NCBI GenBank assembly: GCA_045612565.1
Contig: JAZKZG010000114.1
Location: forward strand, 1-22,764
DNA from: RGIG9041 sp045612565
GTDB taxonomy: Bacteria > Bacillota > Clostridia > Oscillospirales > QAKW01
Length of the DNA stretch: 22,764 nucleotides
Direction of reading: 5' to 3'
Part shown: positions 1 to 5,211 of the stretch, in pieces
Position numbering within the stretch: position 1 is the stretch's first letter
How the letters are laid out: every line of letters starts with the position of its first letter
Program-made: the position numbers and the translations under genes
The notes under the pieces: model-generated
What the model was told of the DNA's origin: nothing
Seen by the model: the letters and a program-made list of their open reading frames with translations, nothing else
The model's database searches: none

Positions 1-1
1 G

Positions 2-166
2 CTGATACAAAAAAACACAGGAAAAACCAGTTTTGACATACCATTTGACCGTCAGGAACTTGCCGATTATCTCGAAGTAGACAGAAGCGGACTCAGTTCC
101 GAAATCAGCAAGTTAAAAGCCGAAGGTATTATCGACAGTAACAAAAAACACTTCACACTATTATAA
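2..166 (+). CDS. Crp/Fnr-family transcriptional regulator, C-terminal part (truncated by window edge)
   Basis: Only the last 54 residues are visible; the start lies outside the window. They read as the C-terminal winged helix-turn-helix of the Crp/Fnr superfamily. The recognition region RQELADYLEVDRSGLSSEI matches the family pattern (RQELADYL-x-x-x-R-x-x-L-S-x-E-hydrophobic) and is followed by a short wing ending in KKHFTLL. Such proteins are homodimeric DNA-binding regulators with an N-terminal cNMP-like sensory barrel; the sensory part cannot be seen, so the effector is unknown. The next gene begins 2 bases after the stop codon, so the two are probably co-transcribed and translationally coupled. 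Assignment to the superfamily is confident; the subgroup is not. Confidence 0.8.
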   Translation: MIQKNTGKTSFDIPFDRQELADYLEVDRSGLSSEISKLKAEGIIDSNKKHFTLL

Positions 167-168
167 CT

Positions 169-669
169 ATGAACAACAAATTTTTAGAACAATACAAACG
201 CGCAGACAGTATCTGCCGCGATATCTATAACAGCGACTCGGGCATCACAAATTACATAAATCTTATGCGCGATGCCAAAAACTACCGTGCTCAGAATATC
301 GAGGAATGGGACAGGGTGCTAAGTAAACTAATGGCGCTTCGTCACAAGCGCAACAAACTCACCCACGATGTCGGCACACTCGAAATGGAACTTTGCACCG
401 AAGACGATGTTTTGTGGATGGATGCTTTCTGCGAAAAACTCCTTAATGCAACCGACCCACTTGCAAAACATTACCGCGCTTTTTATGCAAAACAAAAATC
501 ACAGCCCAAAAAGAAAAAGCCGCAGTCAACCGAGCCTGTTTTTAAAACATCACCAATCTCCAAAAAAAGACGGAAATCACCAAAATTAATAAAAATGCTC
601 GGTGCTCTTGCACTCCTTATACTCGCATTCTATCTTTTGGTGCAATTATACAAATATATGGGAACATAA
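169..669 (+). CDS. membrane-anchored protein with HEPN-like RNKLTH motif, function unknown
   Basis: A 166-residue protein. Residues 1 to about 110 look helical and soluble and contain LRHKRNKLTHD at about 57-67, which fits the Rx4H signature of HEPN domains (Arg, a polar residue, then His five residues after the Arg). A highly basic linker follows (KKKKPQ, KKRRK), then one hydrophobic segment (LGALALLILAFYLLVQLY) that should anchor the C terminus in the membrane, with the helical domain on the cytoplasmic side by the positive-inside rule. It starts 2 bases after the Crp/Fnr stop codon, so it lies in that operon. Small clostridial proteins with a similar RNKLxH core exist as an uncharacterised DUF family (possibly DUF6548, from memory). 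HEPN proteins are often RNases, but many are non-catalytic; activity here is inference from one motif. Confidence 0.7.
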   Translation: MNNKFLEQYKRADSICRDIYNSDSGITNYINLMRDAKNYRAQNIEEWDRVLSKLMALRHKRNKLTHDVGTLEMELCTEDDVLWMDAFCEKLLNATDPLAKHYRAFYAKQKSQPKKKKPQSTEPVFKTSPISKKRRKSPKLIKMLGALALLILAFYLLVQLYKYMGT

Positions 670-670
670 T

Positions 671-1030
671 ATGAAAGACGAAAAATATATCAACATAAAA
701 AAAGAATATATCATCCTTTTTATCGTTTGCGTTGTATATTCTGCAATATGCATCATATCCCGAATCAATTTTGACAGCAGTTATTCGCTAATAGAGGGTG
801 AACCCATCTTTATATTCACCTTTTGGCTGTTTTCGCTTATTATGGGCGTATGTTTTTACATTTACACAAAAGCGATTATGTTTTCAACAATGGTCTGGTT
901 TGCTTACTCGGGATTGATGGAACTTATAATATGTAAAACCGTTTACGGAATTTGTTTTTTAACAACACTCTTGTTTTTTATCTCGATGTTTGTTACAAAA
1001 CTTTTAGAAAAACCGCAAGACGAAAAATAG
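671..1030 (+). CDS. small integral membrane protein, unknown
   Basis: A 119-residue protein I do not recognise. I chose the ATG one base after the preceding stop codon (MKDEKYINIKKEY), rather than an upstream in-frame ATG that would overlap the neighbour by about 70 bases, because the basic N-terminal head followed directly by a hydrophobic helix is the natural membrane-protein form. About four hydrophobic segments follow: IILFIVCVVYSAICII, FIFTFWLFSLIMGVCFYIY, AIMFSTMVWFAYSGLMELII and FLTTLLFFISMFVTKLL. The C-terminal tail (EKPQDEK) is short and charged. It is the last gene of the Crp/Fnr-HEPN-like cluster and is followed immediately by a long-stem terminator. No SD-like sequence is obvious, which suggests translational coupling to the upstream gene. 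Confidence 0.65.
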   Translation: MKDEKYINIKKEYIILFIVCVVYSAICIISRINFDSSYSLIEGEPIFIFTFWLFSLIMGVCFYIYTKAIMFSTMVWFAYSGLMELIICKTVYGICFLTTLLFFISMFVTKLLEKPQDEK

Positions 1031-1062
1031 GTGGGAGTTTAAAAACTCCCACCTATTTTTTA
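1023..1062. terminator. bidirectional intrinsic terminator
   Basis: A perfect 18-base inverted repeat (arms 1023-1040 and 1043-1060) with an A-run on one side and a T-run on the other. It can terminate the + strand cluster and also the - strand gene that ends at 1060. Confidence 0.9.
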
Positions 1063-1428
1063 TTGCTGTTCCGAATTATTAGCGGGAGCTGCTGTCCATA
1101 GCATTACCCACGCCCCCAAAATAACTGCGTATATAAACATTTCTGTTTCAGAAAAACCAAAAAGCATAAATAAGATTGTAAAAATAAACGTATTATAAAA
1201 AACAAAAAAATTTCTTTTCGGTTCATTTTTTATGATTCTACAATAAATACGGCAGTAAACGGGAACTGCCACCACAACCGTGACTACCAGAAATATAATA
1301 CCATAAAAAAGTCCTGCATAACTGCCCCTTTCAAGAACAGCGTTCAAAACAGTTGACAGTATAAGATATGACAGAAAAAAACACGCTGAAAATATAAAAG
1401 GTCCTATGTATTTTAAAATTTTTTTCAT
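1060..1428 (-). CDS. small integral membrane protein, unknown
   Basis: A 122-residue protein starting MKKILKYIGPF. I chose this ATG over one 36 bases upstream because GGGGTG lies 5 bases before it, and the upstream candidate would begin inside a stem-loop. There are about four hydrophobic segments: FIFSACFFLSYLILSTVL, LFYGIIFLVVTVVVAVPVY, FFVFYNTFIFTILFMLFGF and MFIYAVILGAWVMLWTA. A basic loop (CRIIKNEPKR) lies between the second and third. No family is recognised. The gene follows a 29-base hairpin (1448-1476) that ends just upstream of its SD, the same arrangement as the 143-residue membrane protein ending at 3398. Confidence 0.65.
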   Translation of the reverse strand: MKKILKYIGPFIFSACFFLSYLILSTVLNAVLERGSYAGLFYGIIFLVVTVVVAVPVYCRIYCRIIKNEPKRNFFVFYNTFIFTILFMLFGFSETEMFIYAVILGAWVMLWTAAPANNSEQQ

Positions 1429-1447
1429 TGTTTCACCCCATAATAAA

Positions 1448-1476
1448 AGATATGTTACCATCATAGTAACATATCT
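1448..1476 (-). terminator. stem-loop (terminator or attenuator) between the Cys-rich gene and the membrane-protein gene
   Basis: An 11-bp perfect inverted repeat (AGATATGTTAC / GTAACATATCT) with a 7-base loop, followed on the - strand by TTTTATTA. It lies 17 bases after the stop of the 75-codon gene and about 10 bases before the SD of the next gene. A related, co-varying hairpin occurs at 3851-3879 in the same relative position. Confidence 0.7.
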
Positions 1477-1493
1477 TTCTATTAATTACAACT

Positions 1494-1721
1494 TTAAAAA
1501 CCCTTTAGTTCCTTCAAATTAGGAAAATTCTCTGCCAACCATTCTTCTGTCAGTGGGAAGCACTCAAGATAATAATCACATTCATCACAGCAACATTCAT
1601 AGCCTTCGTCTTCGTGTTCGCCGTTGCCAAGGCAGTCACAACCCAGCGGTGACGGAGTTAGCAATATGCCTGTTATATCAATTGACGGTTTGCTGTACTC
1701 TGTTACAGGTCCAAAATCCAT
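1494..1721 (-). CDS. small Cys-rich acidic protein, possibly metal-binding
   Basis: A 75-residue protein not recognised by family. Eight cysteines fall between residues 28 and 54, with the core C-D-C ... E-C-C-C-D-E-C-D-Y-Y-L-E-C. The spacing (CxC, CCCxxC, then Cx5C) suggests a metal site or disulfide cluster. The flanks are acidic (GEHEDEGYE) and the C-terminal end is a short helix (LTEEWLAENFPNLKELKGF). There is no signal peptide or membrane segment. The start is well supported by GAGGTG at 1729-1734, 7 bases before ATG. The SD abuts the terminator of the first structured RNA (1740-1766), so expression may depend on read-through. Function is unknown. Confidence 0.65.
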   Translation of the reverse strand: MDFGPVTEYSKPSIDITGILLTPSPLGCDCLGNGEHEDEGYECCCDECDYYLECFPLTEEWLAENFPNLKELKGF

Positions 1722-1739
1722 ATTCTTTCACCTCACATT

Positions 1740-1766
1740 AAAAAAGCACACCCCGAGGGATGTGCC
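1740..1766 (-). terminator. terminator of structured RNA copy 1
   Basis: On the - strand the hairpin GCACATCCCTCGGGGTGTGC (1746-1765) is followed by six T residues. The segment TCCCTC inside it (1755-1760 on +) can instead pair with GAGGGA just upstream (1777-1782 on +), an alternative fold that would break the terminator. Confidence 0.85.
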
Positions 1767-1874
1767 GAAAAATGATTCCCTCAATGTTGCTACACATTTT
1801 GCCTAATCAAAGGGGAGAGAATACATTTTTACCGATAGTATTCCCTATGATTAAGCATATTCAAAATGTGTAGC
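1740..1874 (-). ncRNA. structured RNA, copy 1 (about 135 nt, unidentified class)
   Basis: Read on the - strand, the predicted transcript starts at about 1874, 7 bases after a sigma-A -10 box. Its first 13 bases (GCTACACATTTTG, 1862-1874) pair perfectly with 1789-1801. After this terminal stem comes a one-sided 6-base bulge AATATG (1856-1861). Next are an 8-bp stem (1848-1855 with 1802-1809), a 3'-side bulge TCCCCTT (1810-1816), an 8-bp stem (GGGAATAC with GTATTCTC), and an apical loop containing GGTAAAA (1827-1833). A linker with GAGGGAA leads to an intrinsic terminator (1740-1766). The same layout with compensating base changes is found in copy 2. It could be an independent small RNA or the leader of the 75-codon gene whose SD follows the terminator. 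I cannot match it to a known Rfam class from memory. Confidence 0.8.
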
Positions 1875-1880
1875 ACAATT

Positions 1881-1909
1881 ATTTTATCACATTACCTTAA
1901 AAAAGTAAA
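1881..1909 (-). promoter_or_regulatory. sigma-A promoter of structured RNA copy 1
   Basis: On the - strand, -35 TTTACT (1904-1909), 17-base spacer, -10 TAAAAT (1881-1886), with an extended -10 TGA directly before it. The predicted start at about 1874 is the first base of the terminal stem. Copy 2 has the same elements at the same spacing. Confidence 0.75.
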
Positions 1910-1922
1910 GTAAGTTATAAAT

Positions 1923-1949
1923 AAAAAAGCACACCCCGAGGGATGTGCC
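1923..1949 (-). terminator. terminator of structured RNA copy 2
   Basis: The 20-base hairpin (1929-1948) is identical to that of copy 1 and is followed by six T residues. TCCCTC in the stem (1938-1943 on +) can alternatively pair with GAGGGA (1960-1965 on +). Confidence 0.85.
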
Positions 1950-2067
1950 GAAAAAGTGTTCCCTCATTTGTTGCGACACAAACTGAATTCCACATAGTGA
2001 AATTGGAGGAAAACACCTTTTACCAAGGTATTTCCCACTATGTAGAAACATATTCAATTTGTGTCGC
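1923..2067 (-). ncRNA. structured RNA, copy 2 (about 145 nt, unidentified class)
   Basis: The second tandem copy, read on the - strand from about 2067. The terminal stem is GCGACACAAATTG (2055-2067) with 1973-1985 (13 pairs, one G-T). The same 6-base bulge AATATG (2049-2054) follows. Next are a stem with ACATAGTG/CACTATGT, a 3'-side bulge TCCAATTT (2000-2007), a stem GGAAATACC with GGTGTTTTCC, and an apical loop again containing GGTAAAA (2018-2024). GAGGGAA and an essentially identical terminator close it. Stem sequences differ from copy 1 while pairing is kept (for example GCTACACA to GCGACACA with matching changes opposite), and the bulge, loop and terminator are unchanged. That is the signature of selection on RNA structure. 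Confidence 0.8.
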
Positions 2068-2073
2068 ACAATT

Positions 2074-2102
2074 ATTTTATCACACTGACTTTAAAAAGTA
2101 AA
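2074..2102 (-). promoter_or_regulatory. sigma-A promoter of structured RNA copy 2
   Basis: On the - strand, -35 TTTACT (2097-2102), 17-base spacer, extended -10 TGATAAAAT (TAAAAT at 2074-2079). The predicted start at about 2067 is the first base of the terminal stem. Confidence 0.75.
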
Positions 2103-2104
2103 GA

Positions 2105-2145
2105 AAAATAAAAAACGGACAGTTTTTTAACTGCCCATTTTTTGC
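2105..2145 (-). terminator. terminator of the methyltransferase gene
   Basis: On the - strand GGGCAGTT pairs with AACTGTCC across a short A-rich loop and is followed by a T-rich run. It lies just after the methyltransferase stop at 2156 and separates that gene from structured RNA copy 2. Confidence 0.8.
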
Positions 2146-2155
2146 GTTGATAATA

Positions 2156-2839
2156 TTATTTTTTATCGTCGGGACGGTAACCGTAAATTGTGTAATTTCT
2201 TTTAGGAGTTGAAATAATATCTATTATGTTTCTTCTGAGTATATACCAGTTTTCACGCTTATCCAAAACTTTTCTGTGTAAATCGTTTGAGTAATACATT
2301 ATCAACTGATGATCTACAGTTTTTTCAATCATTTCAACAAATGCCAACAACACATCTTCTTCAAACGGATTAAACAAATATACAGCGGTAGCATCTTTAA
2401 AAAGTTCGCTTTGTTCAAGTACATTGCCCTGAACAATCTTAATATTTTTACATTTTTTTGTGCGGTTTTTGGCAATCTGAGCAATTTCTTCATCCAATTC
2501 GATGCCTATCATTTTGTTGCGGTGCTTTTTAAGATACAGATAGGTTAACACTCTGCCTTCGCCACAGCCCACGTCAATAAAAACATCATCTTTTTTAAGC
2601 GGAAAACAAGAAAAAATCATTTTGGGCCAAGTATAATTTGTGCTCTCTGTTGCTTTGGCACCAAGATTTTCATATTTGCTTTGCTTTAATTTATCAACCG
2701 AAATCCGTCCTATGCGCCAATCCATTATTCTCGCATAAATTTTATACATCTTTTTTACAAAAGGTCTGTAAATCTTATTTGAAAAGATTTTAATGACTTT
2801 GTGTTTTATTTTATATAATATCTTTTTAATATTGCGCAT
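2156..2839 (-). CDS. class I SAM-dependent methyltransferase
   Basis: A 227-residue protein. The first 45 or so residues are strongly basic and aromatic (KKILYKIKHKVIKIF, KKMYKIYARIMDWRIGR), possibly a membrane- or nucleic-acid-associating extension. The Rossmann methyltransferase core follows. Motif I is VFIDVGCGEGRVL, motif II is the acidic strand end IGIELDEEI (ribose-binding acidic residue), and NIKIVQGNVLE is the adenine-binding region. YLFNPFEEDVLLAFVEMI occupies the motif IV position, where NPF resembles the (D/N)PP(Y/F) substrate loop of N-methyltransferases. The substrate cannot be told. The start is supported by AGAGGAA upstream of ATG. The gene stands alone with its own promoter and terminator and is notably AT-rich compared with the azl and ATPase genes. 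Confidence 0.8.
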   Translation of the reverse strand: MRNIKKILYKIKHKVIKIFSNKIYRPFVKKMYKIYARIMDWRIGRISVDKLKQSKYENLGAKATESTNYTWPKMIFSCFPLKKDDVFIDVGCGEGRVLTYLYLKKHRNKMIGIELDEEIAQIAKNRTKKCKNIKIVQGNVLEQSELFKDATAVYLFNPFEEDVLLAFVEMIEKTVDHQLIMYYSNDLHRKVLDKRENWYILRRNIIDIISTPKRNYTIYGYRPDDKK

Positions 2840-2869
2840 AACATATTCCTCTTAAACACAGTTTTTTAT

Positions 2870-2898
2870 ATAATATCAGTTTTCATTTTGTTTTGCAA
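2870..2898 (-). promoter_or_regulatory. sigma-A promoter of the methyltransferase gene
   Basis: On the - strand, -35 TTGCAA (2893-2898), 17-base spacer, -10 TATTAT (2870-2875). It lies about 30 bases upstream of the start codon. Confidence 0.65.
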
Positions 2899-2913
2899 TA
2901 TGTTACCGCACAA

Positions 2914-2950
2914 AATATCCGTCTCCCTCACAAGAAGGGAGACGGATATT
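2914..2950 (-). terminator. terminator of the PepSY lipoprotein gene
   Basis: A 15-bp perfect inverted repeat (arms 2914-2928 and 2936-2950, AATATCCGTCTCCCT and its complement) lies directly after the stop codon at 2953. The T-run on the - strand is short, so termination may be partial. Confidence 0.75.
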
Positions 2951-2952
2951 AT

Positions 2953-3315
2953 TTAATCGTTTCTTTCGCGCTCTGCCTGTCTGACTGTACCGTCAAAGGC
3001 GTTTATGTCATAGGAGTATTCGTGTTCGCGGGTTTCAAAATCAACTTCCCAGAACTTGCCGCCGCGCTCGACATCAAGTTCGGCTTCTATATCAAATGCC
3101 GCCGCTTTATCAACCCCTGCCGCTTTGAGCGCAAGTTCAATTGCGTGCTCTTTGGTAATTGTCTGCTGTTGCGGCTGTGACTGCTGGGTAGGAGTTTGCT
3201 GTTGCTCTGCGGGAGCCTGTTGCTGTGTTTGCGGTTTTGGAAGAATTTGTTCGGCTGTACAGGCAGAAAGAATCACAAGTGCCAATACCAGAGTAATTGC
3301 TATAAATTTTTTCAT
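2953..3315 (-). CDS. PepSY-domain lipoprotein
   Basis: A 120-residue secreted lipoprotein. The basic head MKK and hydrophobic stretch FIAITLVLALVIL lead to the lipobox L-S-A-C with Cys19 as the predicted lipidated residue. A Gln/Pro-rich spacer covers about residues 29-51. One PepSY-like repeat follows: TITKEHAIELALKAAGVDKAAAFDIEAELD, then KFWEVDFETREHEYSYDINAFDGTV, matching the family's helix, strand, WEV.F and Y.Y.IDA.TG pattern. PepSY domains are thought to modulate extracytoplasmic proteases or bind cell-envelope partners; the partner is unknown. It is anchored to the outer face of the membrane. AGGAGGT lies upstream of ATG. It is transcribed singly, between the methyltransferase and a membrane protein gene, with a terminator after it. 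Confidence 0.85.
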   Translation of the reverse strand: MKKFIAITLVLALVILSACTAEQILPKPQTQQQAPAEQQQTPTQQSQPQQQTITKEHAIELALKAAGVDKAAAFDIEAELDVERGGKFWEVDFETREHEYSYDINAFDGTVRQAERERND

Positions 3316-3397
3316 AATTAATTACCTCCTAGTTATGTAAAAAAGAAGAAACAAAGATTTTTTAGGTGTATATTTTCAAAATCCCACTTTTGTCACA

Positions 3398-3829
3398 CTA
3401 AATTTGAGTTTCATTAGTTGTCTCATCTTCATTGTTTTTTTGAACTTCGGCTTTTTCCTTTTTACGCTTGTAAATTGCCGGCGCGATAAATGAAATGGGA
3501 ACAGAATAAATCAACGGTCCCAAAAGTAGAATTCCAATCAAAGCATCCGCTAAGCTTCGCTCAATGGCGTCAAATATCATTTCTGTTAAACAGTTAGTGC
3601 AAAAAATCAAAAACAGATTAAAAATCAAAGTTGGCAAAAGTATTTTACCTGTCTCTTTATATATCATTACACCAACGAAGCCACAGAAAATAGGCAAATA
3701 TAAAGGGTTGAGGTACAAAACGGTGTCAGAGAGTTCAAACAAAACCTCATATTCTATATTAACCATTAACACTGTAAAAGGTAGTATAACACCTAAAACG
3801 GCTATTAAAATTATTTTAATATATTTCAT
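3398..3829 (-). CDS. small integral membrane protein, unknown
   Basis: A 143-residue protein starting MKYIKIILIAVLGV. I chose this ATG over one 48 bases upstream because GGGGGTGG lies 4 bases before it and the upstream candidate falls inside a hairpin. There are four likely membrane segments: IILIAVLGVILPFTVLMV, LYLPIFCGFVGVMIY, ILLPTLIFNLFLIFCTNC and ALIGILLLGPLIYSVPISFIAPAI. The tail is strongly charged and cytoplasmic (KRKKEKAEVQKNNEDETTNETQ). No family is recognised. It follows rubrerythrin after an intervening hairpin, and its upstream arrangement (hairpin, then G-rich SD, then ATG) copies that of the membrane protein at 1060-1428. Confidence 0.65.
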   Translation of the reverse strand: MKYIKIILIAVLGVILPFTVLMVNIEYEVLFELSDTVLYLNPLYLPIFCGFVGVMIYKETGKILLPTLIFNLFLIFCTNCLTEMIFDAIERSLADALIGILLLGPLIYSVPISFIAPAIYKRKKEKAEVQKNNEDETTNETQI

Positions 3830-3850
3830 AAAACCACCCCCAAAAACAAA

Positions 3851-3879
3851 AGATGTGCTACCGCTATGATAGCACATCT
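3851..3879 (-). terminator. stem-loop after rubrerythrin (terminator or attenuator)
   Basis: A 10-bp perfect inverted repeat (AGATGTGCTA / TAGCACATCT) with a 9-base loop, followed on the - strand by TTTTGTTTTT. It lies 21 bases after the rubrerythrin stop and just upstream of the SD of the membrane-protein gene. It differs from the hairpin at 1448-1476 by paired substitutions. Confidence 0.7.
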
Positions 3880-3900
3880 TTAATGGGATTCAATCAGATA

Positions 3901-4440
3901 TTACTTAAAATAACGGTTAAGAAGTCCCTCAAATGCCTTGCCGTGTCTTGCCTCGTCGCGAGCCATCTCGTGAACTGTATCATGGATAGCATCAAGGCCG
4001 AGTTCTTTTGCACGTTTTGCAAGGTCGGTTTTACCTGCTGTTGCGCCGTTTTCAGCATCAACTCTCATTTCAAGGTTCTTTTTGGTGCTGTCGGTTACAA
4101 CTTCGCCAAGGAGTTCTGCAAACTTTGAAGCGTGTTCTGCTTCTTCATAAGCAGCTTTTTCCCAGTAAAGACCGATTTCGGGATAACCTTCACGATGAGC
4201 AACTCTTGCCATTGCGAGATACATTCCCACTTCTGTGCACTCGCCCATAAAGTTAGCTCTGAGATCTTCTTTAATATCTTCGGGAGCATCAGCAGCAACA
4301 CCAACGATGTGCTCTGCAGCCCATGTTTTGTCAGTCATTTCCTCAAACTTGTCAGCAGGAACTTTACACTGGGGGCATCTTTCGGGAGCAGCTTCGCCCT
4401 CGTGAACATATCCGCAAACTTTACATACAAACTTTTTCAT
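3901..4440 (-). CDS. rbr: reverse rubrerythrin (NADH-dependent peroxidase component)
   Basis: A 179-residue protein. The rubredoxin-type FeS4 site comes first (Cys6, Cys9, then Cys22 and Cys25 in CPQCKVP) and the ferritin-like diiron domain second. This is the domain order of the 'reverse' rubrerythrins of clostridia rather than classical rubrerythrin. Diiron ligand motifs are visible: GECTEVGMY, EEAEHASKF (ExxH) and DEARHGKAF (ExxH). Proteins of this type reduce H2O2, and with partners O2, in the cytoplasm using electrons delivered through rubredoxin or NADH oxidoreductases. It lies 33 bases downstream of perR on the same strand, with GGAGAA before ATG, so the two form an operon under the PerR box at 4964-4978. 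Known clostridial PerR proteins repress reverse rubrerythrin genes, which fits. Confidence 0.93.
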   Translation of the reverse strand: MKKFVCKVCGYVHEGEAAPERCPQCKVPADKFEEMTDKTWAAEHIVGVAADAPEDIKEDLRANFMGECTEVGMYLAMARVAHREGYPEIGLYWEKAAYEEAEHASKFAELLGEVVTDSTKKNLEMRVDAENGATAGKTDLAKRAKELGLDAIHDTVHEMARDEARHGKAFEGLLNRYFK

Positions 4441-4473
4441 AATCAGTTTCTCCTTAAAATATATATTTTATTA

Positions 4474-4875
4474 TTAATTAATACAATTCTTGCACACGCC
4501 GCCAAAGAAAATATCCTTAGTGTGTGTATTAAAGCCCGATAGGCCGTTAAATTCGAGGTTGGTTACATCAAAATCAAAAATCTTGGAGCAGTGGGAACAT
4601 ATAAAGTGTCCGTGCATATCAAGGTTTGCATCATATCTGAGCCTGTCGCCGTCAACCGTAATCTCAAGAGCAAGACCGTGCTCTTTCATTTTGTGAAGAT
4701 TGTTGTGGACGGTGGCGCGGGTGACTGAATTGTCACAGTGCTTGATTGCGTTGTAAATCTCCTCGGCATCGGGGTGCGTTTTGTTTTCGCAAAGATATTT
4801 ATAAACCCAAATTCTTTGCGGAGTTACACGAAGACCGTGGTCGTGAAGTAACTTTACAATGGCTTTTGTTTCCAT
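4474..4875 (-). CDS. perR: PerR-type Fur-family peroxide-sensing repressor
   Basis: A 133-residue Fur-family protein. The start METKAIVKLL has AAGGAGGAG ahead of ATG; the reading frame stays open upstream but that stretch is AT-rich promoter DNA. The N-terminal winged helix contains RVTPQRIWVYKYL and SVTRATVHNNLHKM. The regulatory-metal ligands line up with PerR: His34, Asp82, His88, His90 and Asp101, where Asp rather than Glu at the last position favours PerR over Fur. The structural zinc site is Cys93-x-x-Cys96 and Cys128-x-x-Cys131. In PerR, Fe-catalysed oxidation of the ligand histidines by peroxide releases the repressor. It is co-transcribed with rubrerythrin, and a perfect PerR box overlaps its distal promoter, implying autoregulation. 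Confidence 0.9.
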   Translation of the reverse strand: METKAIVKLLHDHGLRVTPQRIWVYKYLCENKTHPDAEEIYNAIKHCDNSVTRATVHNNLHKMKEHGLALEITVDGDRLRYDANLDMHGHFICSHCSKIFDFDVTNLEFNGLSGFNTHTKDIFFGGVCKNCIN

Positions 4876-4896
4876 ACGCTCCTCCTTTCTGACTGT

Positions 4897-4925
4897 ATGA
4901 TAACATACTATTTTTGACTTGTCAA
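4897..4925 (-). promoter_or_regulatory. proximal sigma-A promoter of perR-rbr
   Basis: On the - strand, consensus -35 TTGACA (4920-4925), 17-base spacer, -10 TATCAT (4897-4902). A small dyad GTATG-4-CATAC overlaps the -10 box. Confidence 0.75.
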
Positions 4926-4962
4926 TACTTTTTATCAAATATTTTTTTATTTTTATTACTTT

Positions 4963-4991
4963 TTTATAATCATTATAAAAAAGTCTGTAAA
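4963..4991 (-). promoter_or_regulatory. distal promoter of perR-rbr overlapped by a perfect PerR box
   Basis: TTATAATCATTATAA at 4964-4978 equals the Bacillus PerR box consensus (TTATAATnATTATAA) at every base, inside a longer 13+1+13 dyad. On the - strand the same bases contain a -10 TATAAA (4963-4968), with -35 TTTACA (4986-4991) and a 17-base spacer. Bound repressor would block this promoter directly. Confidence 0.85.
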
Positions 4992-5160
4992 TTGTTATAG
5001 CGCAAGGGATAGTATATAGATTGTAACACGTGATTGTGTATACAATTTGTAGAAATCCATATCCACATCGGCCTGTTTTTGTGCGAGGTTGCATACAGTC
5101 GGGGACGCATGTCCCTACAGTGTGCCGCTTTAAAAATCAAAAAAATAATGTAACCTTTTG

Positions 5161-5189
5161 TAGACTTGAATGCATATATATGATAGAAT
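5161..5189 (+). promoter_or_regulatory. sigma-A promoter of the zinc-ribbon paralogue pair
   Basis: -35 TAGACT (5161-5166), 17-base spacer, extended -10 TGATAGAAT (TAGAAT at 5184-5189), 22 bases before the start codon. Between the perR promoters and this one (about 4992-5160) I see only a small G/C-rich dyad at 5102-5115. Confidence 0.6.
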
Positions 5190-5211
5190 ATTTTTAAAAG
5201 GAGAAGAAATT

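Noticed and set aside
1740..2067. 6S RNA as identity of the tandem structured RNAs
   Set aside because: The rod shape and own promoter are similar, but the large symmetric central bubble of 6S is absent; only one-sided bulges of 6-8 bases are seen. It should still be tested with the Rfam model.
1887..2069. 60-codon open frame on the - strand within structured RNA copy 2
   Set aside because: It runs through a promoter, stems and a terminator with no SD, and copy 1 has no matching frame; the DNA changes preserve base pairing, not codons.
4876..5094. Upstream in-frame extension of the perR coding frame by 73 codons
   Set aside because: The extension covers two promoters and the PerR box, and the strong SD is directly before the shorter start, which fits normal PerR length.
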